Shown here in pieces: positions 25,365 to 37,300 of a DNA stretch of 64,000 nucleotides. Position numbers and translations under genes: made by a program. The DNA is from Chamaea fasciata. Its lineage: Eukaryota > Chordata > Aves > Passeriformes > Sylviidae. The notes under the pieces were generated by a model, which saw nothing but the letters and a program-made list of their open reading frames with translations, ran no database searches and was not told where the DNA came from. The stretch is taken from positions 91,995,637-92,059,636 of the forward strand of contig JARCOQ010000001.1 in assembly GCA_029207755.1 (NCBI GenBank), read 5' to 3'. Numbering within the stretch: the first letter of the stretch is position 1; every line of letters begins with the position of its first letter.

Positions 25365-25468
25365 GTGTCTCAATGCATGTACCTACTGTAAAACAAAGCA
25401 TGCCAGAGGAGATCTAGCAAGTTACCCTATTGAAGAACTGGTGGACAGAGCCAAACAGTCTTTTCAAG
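25365..25468 (+). CDS. CDKAL1: CDKAL1 internal coding exon (radical-SAM Fe-S motif)
   Basis: This is one internal exon of CDKAL1, the threonylcarbamoyladenosine tRNA methylthiotransferase. The enzyme converts t6A37 to ms2t6A37 in cytosolic tRNA-Lys(UUU) and is anchored in the ER membrane. The exon opens with the last base of a glycine codon. It then encodes 34 residues starting CLNACTYC, the C-x3-C-x2-C triad that binds the radical-SAM 4Fe-4S cluster (cysteine codons at 25366, 25378 and 25387). KTKHARG, LASYP and a helix ending in KQSFQ follow. It ends with the first base of the next codon, so the upstream intron is phase 2 and the downstream intron phase 1. The length of 104 bp is not divisible by three, so skipping it would shift the frame and delete the cluster ligands. 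The sequence following the cysteines separates it from the paralogue CDK5RAP1. The assignment rests on remembered family sequence, not on a search. Confidence 0.96.
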
Positions 25469-25474
25469 GTAAGG
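25469..25474 (+). other. CDKAL1: Splice donor after the CDKAL1 exon
   Basis: The exon ends in CAAG and is followed by GTAAGG, a close match to the GTRAGT donor consensus. Coding similarity to CDKAL1 stops at this point. Confidence 0.92.
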
Positions 25475-27083
25475 AGTTTTATCCCTACAATAAGAGTAAC
25501 CTGAAGCGTTTCTGGGCTTACCTCCACACATAAATGATTGGGGTACGGTATGACTTGTTATCAGCAGTCACACCTGTGTCTCGTGGTGCCTTTGTGGTAG
25601 AAAGCCATGCTTTTGTAACGGTGTGCGCCACAATTTACAAAATGTAGTCTTTAAGGAGTATTTTTTTTGATTTTAGAATTGTTTAAGTGACATTCTATGC
25701 ATGCACCTTTTTGGGGTGATGTGGAAATGGTAAAATGTGGTCATTTTACTCTATCACTAATTTCTTAAAGAGGGTGATGGAAACCTTTTTTCATTCAGCT
25801 TTGAAGTAAATTTCATGAGCCTCCCAAGGATTCTTAAGTCTTATTTAGGGATACATTGCTTTTGCTTGTAATTGACTTAGTGGAGAGGTTCTGGGGTGTT
25901 TCTGAGACCCACACAAAGCTTATCAGCTTTTGAGTTCAGTATCTGCCTAATGCTCTTGTATGTGTGGTAGTTATGATATCTTTCTTTTATCTTAATATTT
26001 GTTCTTTATATCTAAATTTTACCTGTGTTTCAAAAATACAGATTTCCAGATTATTTCAGTATTCACTGTGGAAGACACAGGTGGTGTTTGTTCTGTTTGT
26101 GTGCCATTTTGAAGGATTAAAATGTACATTAAAAATACTTGGGTAATTCTGGTGTAGCAGCTCCTTCCATCTTTGTATGAAATACTTTGAATCAAAAGCA
26201 ATAAATGCAACATTTGATGTCATGTCCTCTGTGGTTGTACAGATAGTACATCCATTGGGCTTCCCTTATGGCTTCAAGAGTTACACATTCTAGTAAGAAG
26301 TCTCCAATGATTAAAAGTGTTTTTAAATCTGTCCATGTTTAGGAGTCCATAATGAACCTTATTTAGGCCAGTGATAAACTTTTGTTTTTCCCTGTCAGTA
26401 GCATGCAAAGAAGAGCCTTTTTCCTAATCAAAGCCTATGTTCACAAATTCTAAGTTCTATATTTTGCTCACAGAAAGTTCTTGCCTAAGGTTGCAAATGC
26501 CCTTTTCTTTCACTTTTGTTAAAAGCCAAGCACCTCTCTTCTTCTGTGAAGAAGATTCTTCTTCTGTGATTGCCACTAAATTTTTCCTATTGCTTAGGAA
26601 TTGTATGTCGAATTAATGCTCTCGTGGCTGTGAATTGGATTGTCCGTTAGGATTGTCTGACAGGAATCCTGTTGTGTCAGATTTCTTGGTTTAGTAGGAT
26701 AAGTTTCTAAAAACTTGTATACCTGTTATGAAATTATCAGAAACTGAAATAGAGGATGCATAAATACACTTGTTATTTTGGTGGAGAAGCAGTTCAGGAA
26801 CTGTGTTTCAGAAAGCTAGAAGTTTTCAGTAATATAAGACAGGTGATTTTGAAATTGGTGAGTAGCTACTGAGGAGGAAAAAAGCTGCCATTTATAAGTA
26901 GCATAAGAAGTGTTACTCAACACTATATAGATGTTCTAGAGAAACTTTGGGCTATTCTTCAAGGAAGTATGACAAAGATAAAATGGGTAATAAGTCAGGA
27001 TTATGACCTTGCTTAAGTTAACCGTCTTAATTTTATTTAGATTTATGGGATGTGTAGAAAGAAAAAAAAAAAAACCCAGACTT
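25475..27083. other. Intron between the CDKAL1 exon and the solo LTR
   Basis: Unique AT-rich sequence. The only structure noted is a repeated TTCTTCTGTGA near 26539-26569 containing a 17-bp inverted repeat (GAAGAAGA, T, TCTTCTTC at 26548-26564). Nothing else recognised. Confidence 0.6.
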
Positions 27084-27089
27084 GTCTGT
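27084..27089. repeat. Left target-site duplication GTCTGT
   Basis: GTCTGT directly precedes the TG end of the LTR and is repeated exactly at 27584-27589 directly after its CA end. A 6-bp duplication fits alpha/beta-type (ERVK-like) integrases. Confidence 0.8.
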
Positions 27090-27583
27090 TGTAGGAGAAG
27101 GGAATACAGGGAATATCACCCCTGATAAGTAACAGCTGTGTTAATTACCCAATACGGTCTGAGGAGTCACAGCTATATTCAATAAGGCTAAGTGTGATAA
27201 AAGGGAGTGGGTTAGCTGGTGAGGAGGATGATGAAGAAGGAGGATCCTGGGGAGAGAGAATCACTACTGTGAGGTCAGTCTGGGTCTGCAGTTAGAGCCT
27301 GTTGCTAGAACCTGCAGCCATAGTCTAGCTAGGTAAAAGCCTGCATTCAGAGTCTGCAAACTAATACATGGAGTCATGGTTTAGCAGGAAATAACCAACA
27401 GTCAGAGGCTGCAGGGGAAGCCTACAGCAGGAGCTTGCTGCAGCCAGAGTCAGTGAATAATAGCTGGAGTCAGGATGGCTGAGCCATGAAGAGGAATAAA
27501 CCTGGACCCTTTACATGCTATGATAAACAAGAAGTCTGTGTCTCCACTCATTTCTACCCTCTGACAAGAGGGCTTCTGCAACA
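27090..27583 (+). mobile_element. Solo LTR of an endogenous retrovirus
   Basis: This 494-bp unit begins TGTAGGAGAAG and ends CTTCTGCAACA, an imperfect terminal inverted repeat with the canonical TG and CA ends. It is bounded by an exact 6-bp direct repeat, GTCTGT. Inside, a TATA-like ATAAAA lies at 27197-27202. An AATAAA poly(A) signal lies at 27495-27500, followed about 30 bases later by the GU-rich TCTGTGTCTCC. This order puts the element on the + strand, in the sense of CDKAL1. The middle part (27270-27460) has loosely repeated CAGAGTCTGC- and AGAGCCTG-like words. No internal retroviral genes or second LTR are present, so it is a solo LTR left by recombination. The family name is not known to me. 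Confidence 0.82.
27495..27500 (+). terminator. LTR polyadenylation signal AATAAA
   Basis: AATAAA lies 83 bp before the LTR end, with a GU-rich stretch (GTCTGTGTCT) at about 27533-27542. It is in the sense orientation of CDKAL1, about 2 kb after the radical-SAM exon. Confidence 0.6.
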
Positions 27584-27589
27584 GTCTGT
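27584..27589. repeat. Right target-site duplication GTCTGT
   Basis: Exact copy of 27084-27089, immediately after the terminal CA of the LTR. Confidence 0.8.
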
Positions 27590-30500
27590 CTTGTTATAAT
27601 TGTACTTATATACCATCAATTCACATTATATTAGCATAAAGCTGTATTTAGTTGACATTACAAGAAAGGAAACTTGAGTTTTGTTTGTCTTTGTAGAAAA
27701 TGAATGTGAAATTTTGGAAAGTATTTTAAACTTAAGTATTGTACATTTGGATTGAAAAATCAGTAATTCAATTCATGTGCTGTACTGTGGCCTTTATTAT
27801 AAATATTGACTCTTTCAAAATAATTTTATTTCTAATGGAAAAAATTGCCCTTAAGCTACTGTTTTGAAATTTCTTGAAGAAATGCCATGACGTTTCTCAC
27901 AGCAGGCATCACCAGGGAGTTCTATTCTTGTTTGGCCTTACACTGCTACCTCTATTAGAGGACTGTGCTGGACATAAAGAAAGAAGCATGTATTTATTCA
28001 GTTGTAAAATATCTTTGCCTGCAGCTTTCATATACTTAGAAATGGATGAAATAGGCAGATACTTAGTTTGCAGTGCATGGAGAATTTATTACTGCCAGCT
28101 TGCTGCAGCTGTGGGCTACAGAAACTTCATCAATCCAGTGAAAGACTTTAGCAATTCAAAGCCATTATTCAATTTCTTGCTGAGTTACTGAGCCACAATC
28201 TCTTCAACAATCACTTCTGTTTCTGCAGATGTATTGCTGAAGCTCTAGTTTAAAACAGAGAGAGTACAGATGTGCCGTGAAAAGTTGTTCCACTTTGAAA
28301 ACTGATAAAAAAGAGATGGCTGAAGTTGCCATGATTGAACAAATATCAGCCTATTTCTTGTACTTTTCCAACCTTAGAAATAAATTGTTTTTCTTTTTGT
28401 ATTTTTTTTAATATCTTGAATTCACTGTAATGTGCACAAAACCTGTTGTAGTTTCCTAGTACACGCTGCATACTTTCATAATGCCTTGGACTAATTGTGA
28501 AGGTGTACTGAAATTAAGGGAGGTTTGCATACTTTTGCATAGTTTGTTTCCTCTCTGACCTCTATAATAGTTTTGAAGTTACAAGTCACATGAACTTAAA
28601 TATTTCACAAAATTTCATTAACCAAATAATCTATCTCAAGTTGAAAGTAGTTGAGTTTTTTCATTTTTTAACTTTAATATTTTTTCTGTGAACTTCAACT
28701 GTTACTAAGTAGTTTAATTTTTTTACATGGGCAGCCATGTCAAATCAGAATATATAGCAGACGTCTGTAAGAAAGCTAGTAAAAGAAAAAGCATTGTGAG
28801 ATACAGCAAAGTGGTCTTTGAGTGGAGAACAAATATCTACTGTAAGGTTGTTTATTCAGAGTTTTTCTGCAGCTGATTGTACAGCGCTTTCTTTGTGTCA
28901 TCAATTTATTAGTAAGTTTTTTTTCAAAATGTGCTGTGTCATGTTCAGTGCTGTATTTTAGGGGATGCATTTACAGTTATGAGAGGGTTCTTTCTTTCCT
29001 GTCCAAAGCAACTTTATGTGTAACAATGTGGTTTTGCTCAGTATATGAAGTGGAAGGCTGGGGGAGCTGCCATTGGTGAACAGTGTTCCAGGGAGACACA
29101 AAAGTTACACAAGCCTGAGCTTTGACTATTGTGTGGAGTGTTGTCCTGGATGGCTTTGGCTAATTTGTGGGACTTGAAATTAAGTTTTTTTCCTTAAGTG
29201 GGACTTTCATTATCATAAAAAAAACTACATATTGTGAGAGACTTTCTGAGCAAATATTTTATATTGCAAGCAATTTTGGCTCATTCGGCAAACTAAGTTA
29301 AAAATAAAAATATTTTAATGGAACTAGGTGTTATTTCATTCTAGTTTAGAATGAAAATATTCTCTATGTACTACTGCAAAACTATACTTCTTAAGCATTG
29401 CATGTCTGTTGCAGATGGCAGGGAATATATACTGCTGTTAAAATATACACTGCATAATTAATTACTACATTATCTTTATGGTAGCAGTCAGTGTACTCAG
29501 CTGAAAGTCAATCTTGTCGGGAAACACTGTTCCTCAAACTATGTGAAATGATTGCATCTAGATGGATAACTGTAGTGGCAAAATAGCGCTTATTTTTCTT
29601 CCATTATTAGCATGATGGTTCACTGGCATGCATGGTGTTGACTTCTGAATAGCACTTCTGTTAGAAAATCTTTGACAATATGTAACATTACAAAGCAGGG
29701 GAGTACCAAAACTAAGATTCTGAGTCTTGAGTTTCATTAATTGTCTTTAGCAATTATCCCTAATCTGGTAGACTTTGGAGTGTTGAGAGTTTAAAGAGAT
29801 TAATGTTAAATATTTTTCTCTCTACAAGTTTGCCATAAACAAGTGCTTATGGTTGATGATAGGGATTGATTTTATATACTGTGGTTGGTTTCCAGAGCTT
29901 TTCAGATGGCTGTGGGCTTTGCTAAGGATCTCTGGTTTTAGTGGTTGTGATGAGGTACTGTCAAGACATTCTGCTTTATTCCTAGTAGCTGTTTCGCCTT
30001 TGCACAACTCCCAGTAAATTCTCTATATGATTTCAGGACAGCTGACAGTCATGAAAGGACAAATATGAAGTATTTGCCATGTTTTAGTTTCCCATTGATT
30101 AGCAAAAGCAGTACCAAACCAGGCTGCTTGGGCCACACTCTCGGTAGTGAGTTTGGTGTCTGTGCACACTGATAGAGAATGGGTGCCTAGTATCCTGATG
30201 GAACCTGGGCTGTGTACTCAGGGTCCTTCCAGAGTTGTAGAGGGACCACTTGGATCTGCAGATCTGACCTAGAGAGATAGAGGAAGGAGGAGAATGGTAA
30301 CAGTTTATCTATGGCAAGTCTTTTCTGTCAGCCTTTTTACTGATTTCTAGGAAACACAGACTTTATTCTAATATTGCTTTTGAAGTATAATTTGGAATTG
30401 CGTTCCAGAGGGCTTGGGCTGTATTTGACATGCTTTAAAAAAAAAAAATCCTCTTTGTTTTGCGGTGCTTTTTGGGTATGGCTGTAGTGCTAAGGGTTTT

Positions 30501-31144
30501 TTACCATCATTGTTCTTAAGTTTATTCAAATTCTTTCTGTATTGTTTCTTTTGTCTTATGAATGTTTCAAGTTTTTTTACTGCTGACTTTGCTAATGCAC
30601 AGAATACTTAGGCCAAGATAAATATTTTTGTACCAGCCTGTCATTTCATAGTTAGATGGGATAGCATAATGAATTAGTTTTTGTTGTCCACGTGTATTTT
30701 TTTATTTTAAAAAAGGTTGGAATCCATCAGTAGTAAGTAGAAGCAGCTAGTTAGTTCTCCAAGCATGTGAGAACTATTGTGTAACATATATAAACACATA
30801 TAACCAATGGCATATAGCAGAGAGGTAATTTAAGGGATAACACTGTCTTTTCAGTAGTAAATTGCAACATTGGAGATATTTTCAAGCTTCTTTTGAGTGA
30901 GCAAGTTAGTTTAGTGAACTTTCTTTTTGACTCTGAAGGAAATTGGCTGTTAGCTTCTTGGTACGCTTTTTTATACAGTCAAGTTGACCACTATGTTATT
31001 GTTACTTCTGTTGTCTTCTGCATGTCCTGTTGTATAAAAGATTCCTTTGCATTGTTTTAAATTTTACTTCAGAATGTAGTGGCAATTACATTAAATTACT
31101 GGTGACTATGTTTTTTCCTCATTGTTCTCTCCAGCTTTTTGAGA
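27590..31144. other. Intronic sequence, mostly unique
   Basis: No exon or transposon recognised. It contains a block at 27990-28260 that resembles conserved non-coding sequence. An open frame of 105 codons (27874-28191) covers that block, but its translation is unlike any known protein. Confidence 0.55.
27990..28260. promoter_or_regulatory. Candidate conserved non-coding block
   Basis: Non-repetitive sequence of balanced composition inside AT-rich surroundings. It contains an E-box CAGCTG (28106-28111), CAATCCAGTG, AGCAATTCAAAG, CCATTATTCAA and ACAATCACTTC, a mixture of homeodomain- and SOX-like words. It could be an enhancer; conservation has not been checked. Confidence 0.28.
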
Positions 31145-31380
31145 AGGAAAAGGGGAGAGAGCAGTGCTGATCCCTTTTCTATGGTGTCTAGTGTCAGGAC
31201 ACATGGGAATGGCTGAAAGCTGCATCCCTCAAGGGAGGTTTGGACTTCACATGAGGAAATTTTTCTTTACCAAGAGGGCATTCAAACCCTGGAAGAGGTC
31301 CCTACAGTGGTGGTCAATGCCTCGAGCTGGTCAGTGTTGAAGAGGCATTTGGGCAACACCCTTTTTTAACATGCTTTAAA
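31145..31380 (+). mobile_element. CR1 LINE 3'-region fragment
   Basis: The segment GTGTCAGGACACATGGGAAT, then GGCTGAAAGCTGCATC and AAGGGAGGTTTGGACTTCAC corresponds to the conserved CR1 ORF2-end/3' UTR junction. Further down, AAGAGGCATTTGGGCAACACC and ACATGCTTTAA match a CR1 subfamily ending rather than the ATTCTATG type. It lies on the + strand, is strongly decayed, and the start is approximate. Confidence 0.78.
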
Positions 31381-32479
31381 TAAATTACTCCTTTCATTTA
31401 ATTATAACAATTAAGTAGTGTGAAAATGTAACTGTGTCGGTTTAATGCTAATTCTTTATTTATTAAAAATTGCTGCATTTAAAAATACAATTTTTCTCTG
31501 CATGTTTTTCCTTTGATTTGCATGTTTTTACTTGGCCTTTTGCAGTTAGCATTGAGGCCTCCTTCTGAGATGGCCAGATGTGAGCTGACTTTGAGCCAAA
31601 AGCCATGTAGCCATTCTTGTGCATTTGTAGTGTGTGCAGTCAGTCCACTGCTGTCAGAATACTTCAAACCTATTGCACATGCTGGGTGATAGACTCATGC
31701 AGAATAAATTCAGTGTTTTCAAGATCTGTTGCCAAAGGCTGATCACTCTGCAGTGCGCTTGCAGTATGTTTGATGTTGTCATCAAAATATTAAACATACT
31801 GATCATCTCTGTGCCCTCTGGCCACAAAGGATTCTGGGATTCACAACATGCCACTGTTTTTCACAGAAACACTAAGAATCAGCAGAAGGCTCAGATTTAG
31901 TTTAATATGTTGTTAATATTTTCATTAAGGGTGTAGAACATGGCATCTTCTAATTTCATAGTTGCCAAGAACTTTCAGTAATGTAATCTTGCTTCCATTT
32001 CCTTATAACTCTGTCAAACTTTAATTGATACTTCTAGTTAAGATCATCAAATTATTTGCAAGAATTCCATTTGGGAAAATACGTTATTCCTGACAGGTTT
32101 AGAAACTAGAAAAACTTACTAAAAGGTTGTGGAGGCCTTCATGCCTTAGTGTGGCTGATCAGATACTTTGTCCCAGGTTGCTTTTTCTTTTTCTTTCTTT
32201 TAAATTAAATTTTGTTTTTGGTTCAAATGGGTTTTGTGGAGACTCACTTGATTTTGCCGGTAAGATTTTGAAGGCATACTCCATACCTCAGCTTGGTTTT
32301 ATGCATTATCTTTTTTCCCTTGCTGCCAAGGCTACTGTGATACTAGGCATCAGAAACGAGGAAGGGAAACCTCTTTCTCTTTTGATCCACTCCTCAATGC
32401 CTTCTTCCACTGTTCATATAGGATTTAGTCCTGTCAAACAGCCTCATAGCGCAATCATGCCATAAGAGTTAATTTGCCA

Positions 32480-32720
32480 AAAAAATCATGCCCACACCTC
32501 AATTAAGACATAAATGAATCACAGTAGCTTTTGCAGGTATGCAGCATGACATGCAGAGCTGTAATGAGGCCATTTATTACTTTAAAGGAAAACCACTTTG
32601 TCACTCATTGCCATTTGAGTAATTGGGATTTTATTGTGTAAGTGTTAAAAAAAAAAAAATAAAAGTAGCCCCAAAGAGCTTGTAATGTGGCAGTGTAAGC
32701 AACTGAAGTAGAGTAACACA
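32480..32720. promoter_or_regulatory. Candidate conserved non-coding block
   Basis: Contains CACACCTCAATTAAG (an NKX-like CAATTAAG at 32500-32507), ATGAATCAC, TGTAATGAGG, CCATTTATTAC and GAGTAATTGGG, a dense set of homeodomain-like words in non-repetitive sequence. An A13 run at about 32647 interrupts it. Enhancer function is inferred from texture only. Confidence 0.28.
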
Positions 32721-33804
32721 TGACTGCATTCAGGATAATAAGTGGTTGGTCACTGTATTTGCTATTATGGCATTGTCTCGGGTATTGTATGGGATAACAG
32801 GGGAAAGTTTGTTGTTTAGGGAAGACTGGAAGCAAGATAATGTGATAACAAGGAGTGGTCATTCATTTAATGGGGAACTGTCATCCTGGAATTTGCAAAA
32901 AATCATTTTTCCTTAAAGATTTTCATCAGGAGTCTAAGTCTCCATGTGCTGCCTTGTGTTTCTGAAAATAATATTTTCTCCTGTATGGGGATTATTATAT
33001 GCTTGAATGAGCTTTAAATAGATTCCTTGGATGCCCTGAAATGTTGTTCATAGCATGGTTGTCTGTTCCAAAACATAAAGGATATTAATGCTGTAACATG
33101 AAATAAAAGGCATATATTTTGCAAATCTGGACAATTACTGCTTTAGGATGCTGTACCTCTCTATGTTGCCAGAGGTACATAGGTATTGTCCAGAAGATAA
33201 CTTGCCAGATAAATTGAAGCTGTTGCCAAAATGTCTGATAGTTTGACCAGATAATCTTTTTGTTTCTATCAAACCTATTCTAGTAATGCTCCTTTTTTAT
33301 AGTCTTTTTGACTTTGCATGGGTTGTTGTAGCTTACAGTGTTGGAAATAAGGATTATAAATTGAATACATGAATGCTTACTTTGCATGCCTGACTTAGAA
33401 TCCTAGAGACAATAAGACTCCACTAATCTCTTAGCTTTGGCAGTTGCAAGAACTAGAAAAGTCTGTCTAACAAAGGTAGTATTTTTTTTTTCTTCAGCAG
33501 AAAGAAAATCCCAATTTTTTGGTCACATTTTCTCTATGTAATTCAGTCTTCTCATTCCTTTTTATTTTCCTACTCAAATATTTGCATTTATGCTGTTAAA
33601 ATCTTTGAATGACAGCCCGCCTGTTTAATTTTGTATTGTTATGAAAAAAGGTGCATTTTATTTTTTTTCAAAATAAAAGTTAAATAGGAAAGAGCCAAAG
33701 TAGAGATGTATACAATTCAAATTATTACTTGATCTTCAGCCTTAGGCTATAGTTTCAGCTGTGCTTTCAGCAACCACTGCAAGTAGAAGGAGCATTCCTT
33801 GGCC

Positions 33805-33885
33805 ATCTCTTCCCCCCACTCTCCTCCTCCATCCATCCTCCCCATTCTCCCCATTGCTCCCTTTTATTTTTCATCCTTTCCGAAG
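33805..33885. repeat. Pyrimidine-rich tract
   Basis: About 80 bp dominated by C and T (TCTTCCCCCCACTCTCCTCC, then CCATCCTCCCC repeats), with only scattered A and G. It could adopt triplex (H-DNA) structure. No exon follows. Confidence 0.8.
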
Positions 33886-36789
33886 GCCACCTGCTTTTTG
33901 GCTGGGAGAGTGTTCCTTGTATGAATCAGGCTGGGGGACTGATCTGGGGTAAAACTGAATGTGTTTTTAGAAACCCCACAGGGTGGCATTAGTAAGCGAT
34001 ACAAGTTAAATCATCCCAGATGCTGACATTATAGGCATACCGCAATTCTGCAGTGTTCTAATGGAACTTGCCTTTGGAGTAAAGGACTGGAGGGAGGTCT
34101 GGGAACCTCAGTGTGCTAATCCGCCTAAGCTTCTCTGTCTCATCACAGAGCTGCTCTTTCCTAGGCCAGTTTAGCTGGCTTTTGGGGTGAAAAATGGTTG
34201 TACAAAACTCCCTGTAATACTGGACATACTGGGATGTCTTCTCTCATCTTCCAAGGTCAGGAGATACCTGTTCCAGCTTAACTAGGGAATGGAAAAAGAG
34301 AGGGTGAAACACACTCTAGTCTTCATGCCTTTTAACAGAATGTTTGGCTCATTTGTGGCTTCTTCAGAAGGATCTCATCAATCTGATGTTTGCTTGAAAT
34401 TATTTTTTTTCTTTTTTTTTGAACATTTATTTATATTATACAAGAGTAGTGTATGTTATATTCTTTCCATGCTTATTTAGTGAAACAGCAGCAGAAGAAA
34501 GCTGGGTAGCTTTACTTGCTTGTAAATTTTATTTATAAATTTATTTTTGCCAAGTTTGCATTATTTGAAATGAAGTGTAAACCACAAGGTTCAGTAATGC
34601 CAAAGCCAGTAGTTAACTCTTCACTAGGCAGATTAAGTTGGTTTTCTGTGTATTTAGTCTTGAATTCAAAAAGAGTTGGAATTAAAGCATGATGTATCTT
34701 TTAAATAAATGTAATTTTCAGAGGGGAAAGGTTTTTTATCTTTAATTTCATTTGAAAGTGGAAGTTTGCTTTTATGTGGCTTTTTAACCATTGGAATGAA
34801 GACATGGAGATATTGGAATTTTTTCACTCCTTGTAAATATTTGTTCAGCTATAGGAACTTGTATGTATTTGATAATACATATTTTACTCATGTATTTACT
34901 GCTGGTTTTGTAAAACCTGGATTAAAAATACATCCAAAACGTTACCAGAGTATTCTCAGGGTCAGCTTTGCATGTTATGCTGCAATCAGCTGCCTGAAAC
35001 TTTCTATAGCCCCTGTGAAAATATCATGAGCATTTTCTTCTGTCAAACAGATTTGGTGAGCAGAATCCAAATCATTTCCTTAACAAATCTGATGCACTGT
35101 GTTGCACCATGCACCTACCAAGTTAAGGTCATATTTAATGTGTCCAAAGGTAATTTATCAGAATGCAGCAATGATTCCTTTTATCATCTGGTAAGTAGTC
35201 TGGTGCTGGATAGCTTGGCCTTGTGGAGGAACAAGCCTTAGCTGTTTTGTGCCACTGAAACCTCCTACTCACAAGATTACTCAAGATGGTATCTTCTGCT
35301 AACTTCTTTTTGTTTGCTGTGGGGATGTGAAGGAGAGGTTTTTTTTTTTTTTTTGAGTTGTGACTGAACTAGGATCTCTCAGCATAAAGTTTGCCCACCT
35401 CTTTTCTGTGTTTTTGTTTATGGGCTAAATGAGTCATGCATGCCCCACTACCCCTTCTGCAAGGTGACCAATGTGCTGGCTACTTAGAGTGTTATGATTT
35501 TCTGAGTATTCATCAGATCATTCATGCTGCCTCTATTTACACTCTCCACTAAGCATCCTGTGGGAGAAGACTCTGGGCTAAGCTGACTAATGGTCCTACT
35601 TGTGGCTATTCTTAAGCTGTTCTTCAGCAAGTCACTCATTTCCCCCAGTGTACTTGTATGAAGTGTGCCTTCTGCTTTTAGTATTGCTCTCATTCACCTT
35701 TTGTAATGAGGGCTCACCTTCCATTTCGAGGTTGGGTTTTGTGGTGATCCTCTTGACATGTTGTGCAAGACCACTGTGACTCAAGGCTATGTCATCTCTG
35801 TATCTAATGCTAGTATAAGATCGCAACTTTCAAGATGAATAGGAAACTAAGAGCTGTTTTCATCTGAGATAACTTTCTTTCAAAGACCTTTAAAAGTGTT
35901 ATGTGATTAAATGATAAAGGTGCAGTTTACAGAAGCAAGAGACTTCAACATCAAGCAACTCAACTCACAGCATATCTCAAGTGTTAAGTGAAAGTTATAA
36001 AAAGAAATTGTCTCATCTTTCATACTGAAGTCAGTGAAGTCATAGAGTAAAATTCTGGGTGGTGATGAGCCCAGTTGCCACAGGGAGAGAATGTTGAGAG
36101 AATACTAAATGTATCGTATAAAAAATAAATTTGCATGCTTGGTCCTAGCGATTAGATGGATCTCTCTCATGCTTAGCAGTTGTCCCTGCTTTTTGCTTAT
36201 CTTCCCTTGAGTACCTCCTACTATGTTAAGATAAAAGGCAATGTGTTAAAATATTTTGGTGCCAGCTTTAGACGTAATGTTACAGTGATTGTGATTGTTC
36301 ATGAAATAACAGGACAGGACTAGGTGGAAGAAAACACTACTTGCGTGCTGCCCTGTCATCATTCATACCATGTAATACTGGTTGAGCAATACTTCTTTTA
36401 AACAAAATATATTCTGCAGCTTTAGCAGCCTCCTGAAGGAAGAGTGTTATATTGTATTGGATGCATTAGGGGCTTCTTTCATTAGACAAGACATGGCTGC
36501 AGTTTTTCTTGTCTTAAAACCCTCTCACATGTGCAAGTGTCGGCATTTCAAAACTGATGTTCTTTTTACATGCTACAGAAGTGACAGTTTAGGTGCATTT
36601 TGCCCTGGTACATTTTAGGGAGCTCTGTGGCCTTTCTAGTCTAAATGCAAAGAAAATAGACCTTAAAACACACTCAAGAGTTTTGTGCAATTTGGTAAGC
36701 TCACATATTAGGGAGATGGCTTTTATGCACAGTTTTCTTGTATGTTGAAATAGATTAGGAGCAATTGTGATGAATGACACAAATTTTTT

Positions 36790-37300
36790 TTTCTGCAATA
36801 TCGCTCCATGAAAATAAAAGCTATGATTTGTACAGATATGTGGGACTCCTGATGTGCACGCCGGGGTGTCTTGATAGCTTTAATACATGCCTTTTTAATG
36901 CTGTGTACATTGTGCAAAAGTACTGAAATCTGAAATTCAAATATTGCACGTAAGCTAGGTGTAAGAGCTGCCAGTGAGAATACTTGAGAACCTCTAGGAG
37001 GGCACCTGTGAGAACAAGTTGTTTTGGACAAATTGCTTCTGCTTTAATTTAGAATAACTGTATTTATGACCTGTTCATGGTTTGTTTTCCTATATGGGCC
37101 CAACACCCTAAAGAAGAAAAAAGGAAAAATAATGCTCTTATTCCTAGCTTATTTGTAAACCAGGTCAGATACCCTTGATTAGCTCTCAGCTGGAGCATAA
37201 TTTAAATCCTGACAGATTGAACCTAAACAGCAGGCTTTTTTCAGATCAGCCAAAAGATAGGGGGAGAAAAATAAAAGCTATTTTCAGTTCACAAGCAGTA
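36790..37300. promoter_or_regulatory. Candidate conserved non-coding block
   Basis: Two sub-blocks stand out. At 36800-36960 there is a GC-containing island (GCACGCCGGGGTGTC) within ATTTGTACA- and ACATGCC-type words. At 37140-37290 the sequence holds CAGGTCAGATACC, TTGATTAGCTC, CAGCTGGAGC, TAATTTAAAT and CCTGACAG, i.e. MEIS-, homeodomain- and E-box-like words with no low-complexity runs. This is the strongest enhancer-like texture in the window by eye. No alignment was possible. Confidence 0.3.

Noticed and set aside
27874..28191. 105-codon open frame
   Set aside because: No known family; better explained as a by-product of a possible conserved non-coding block.
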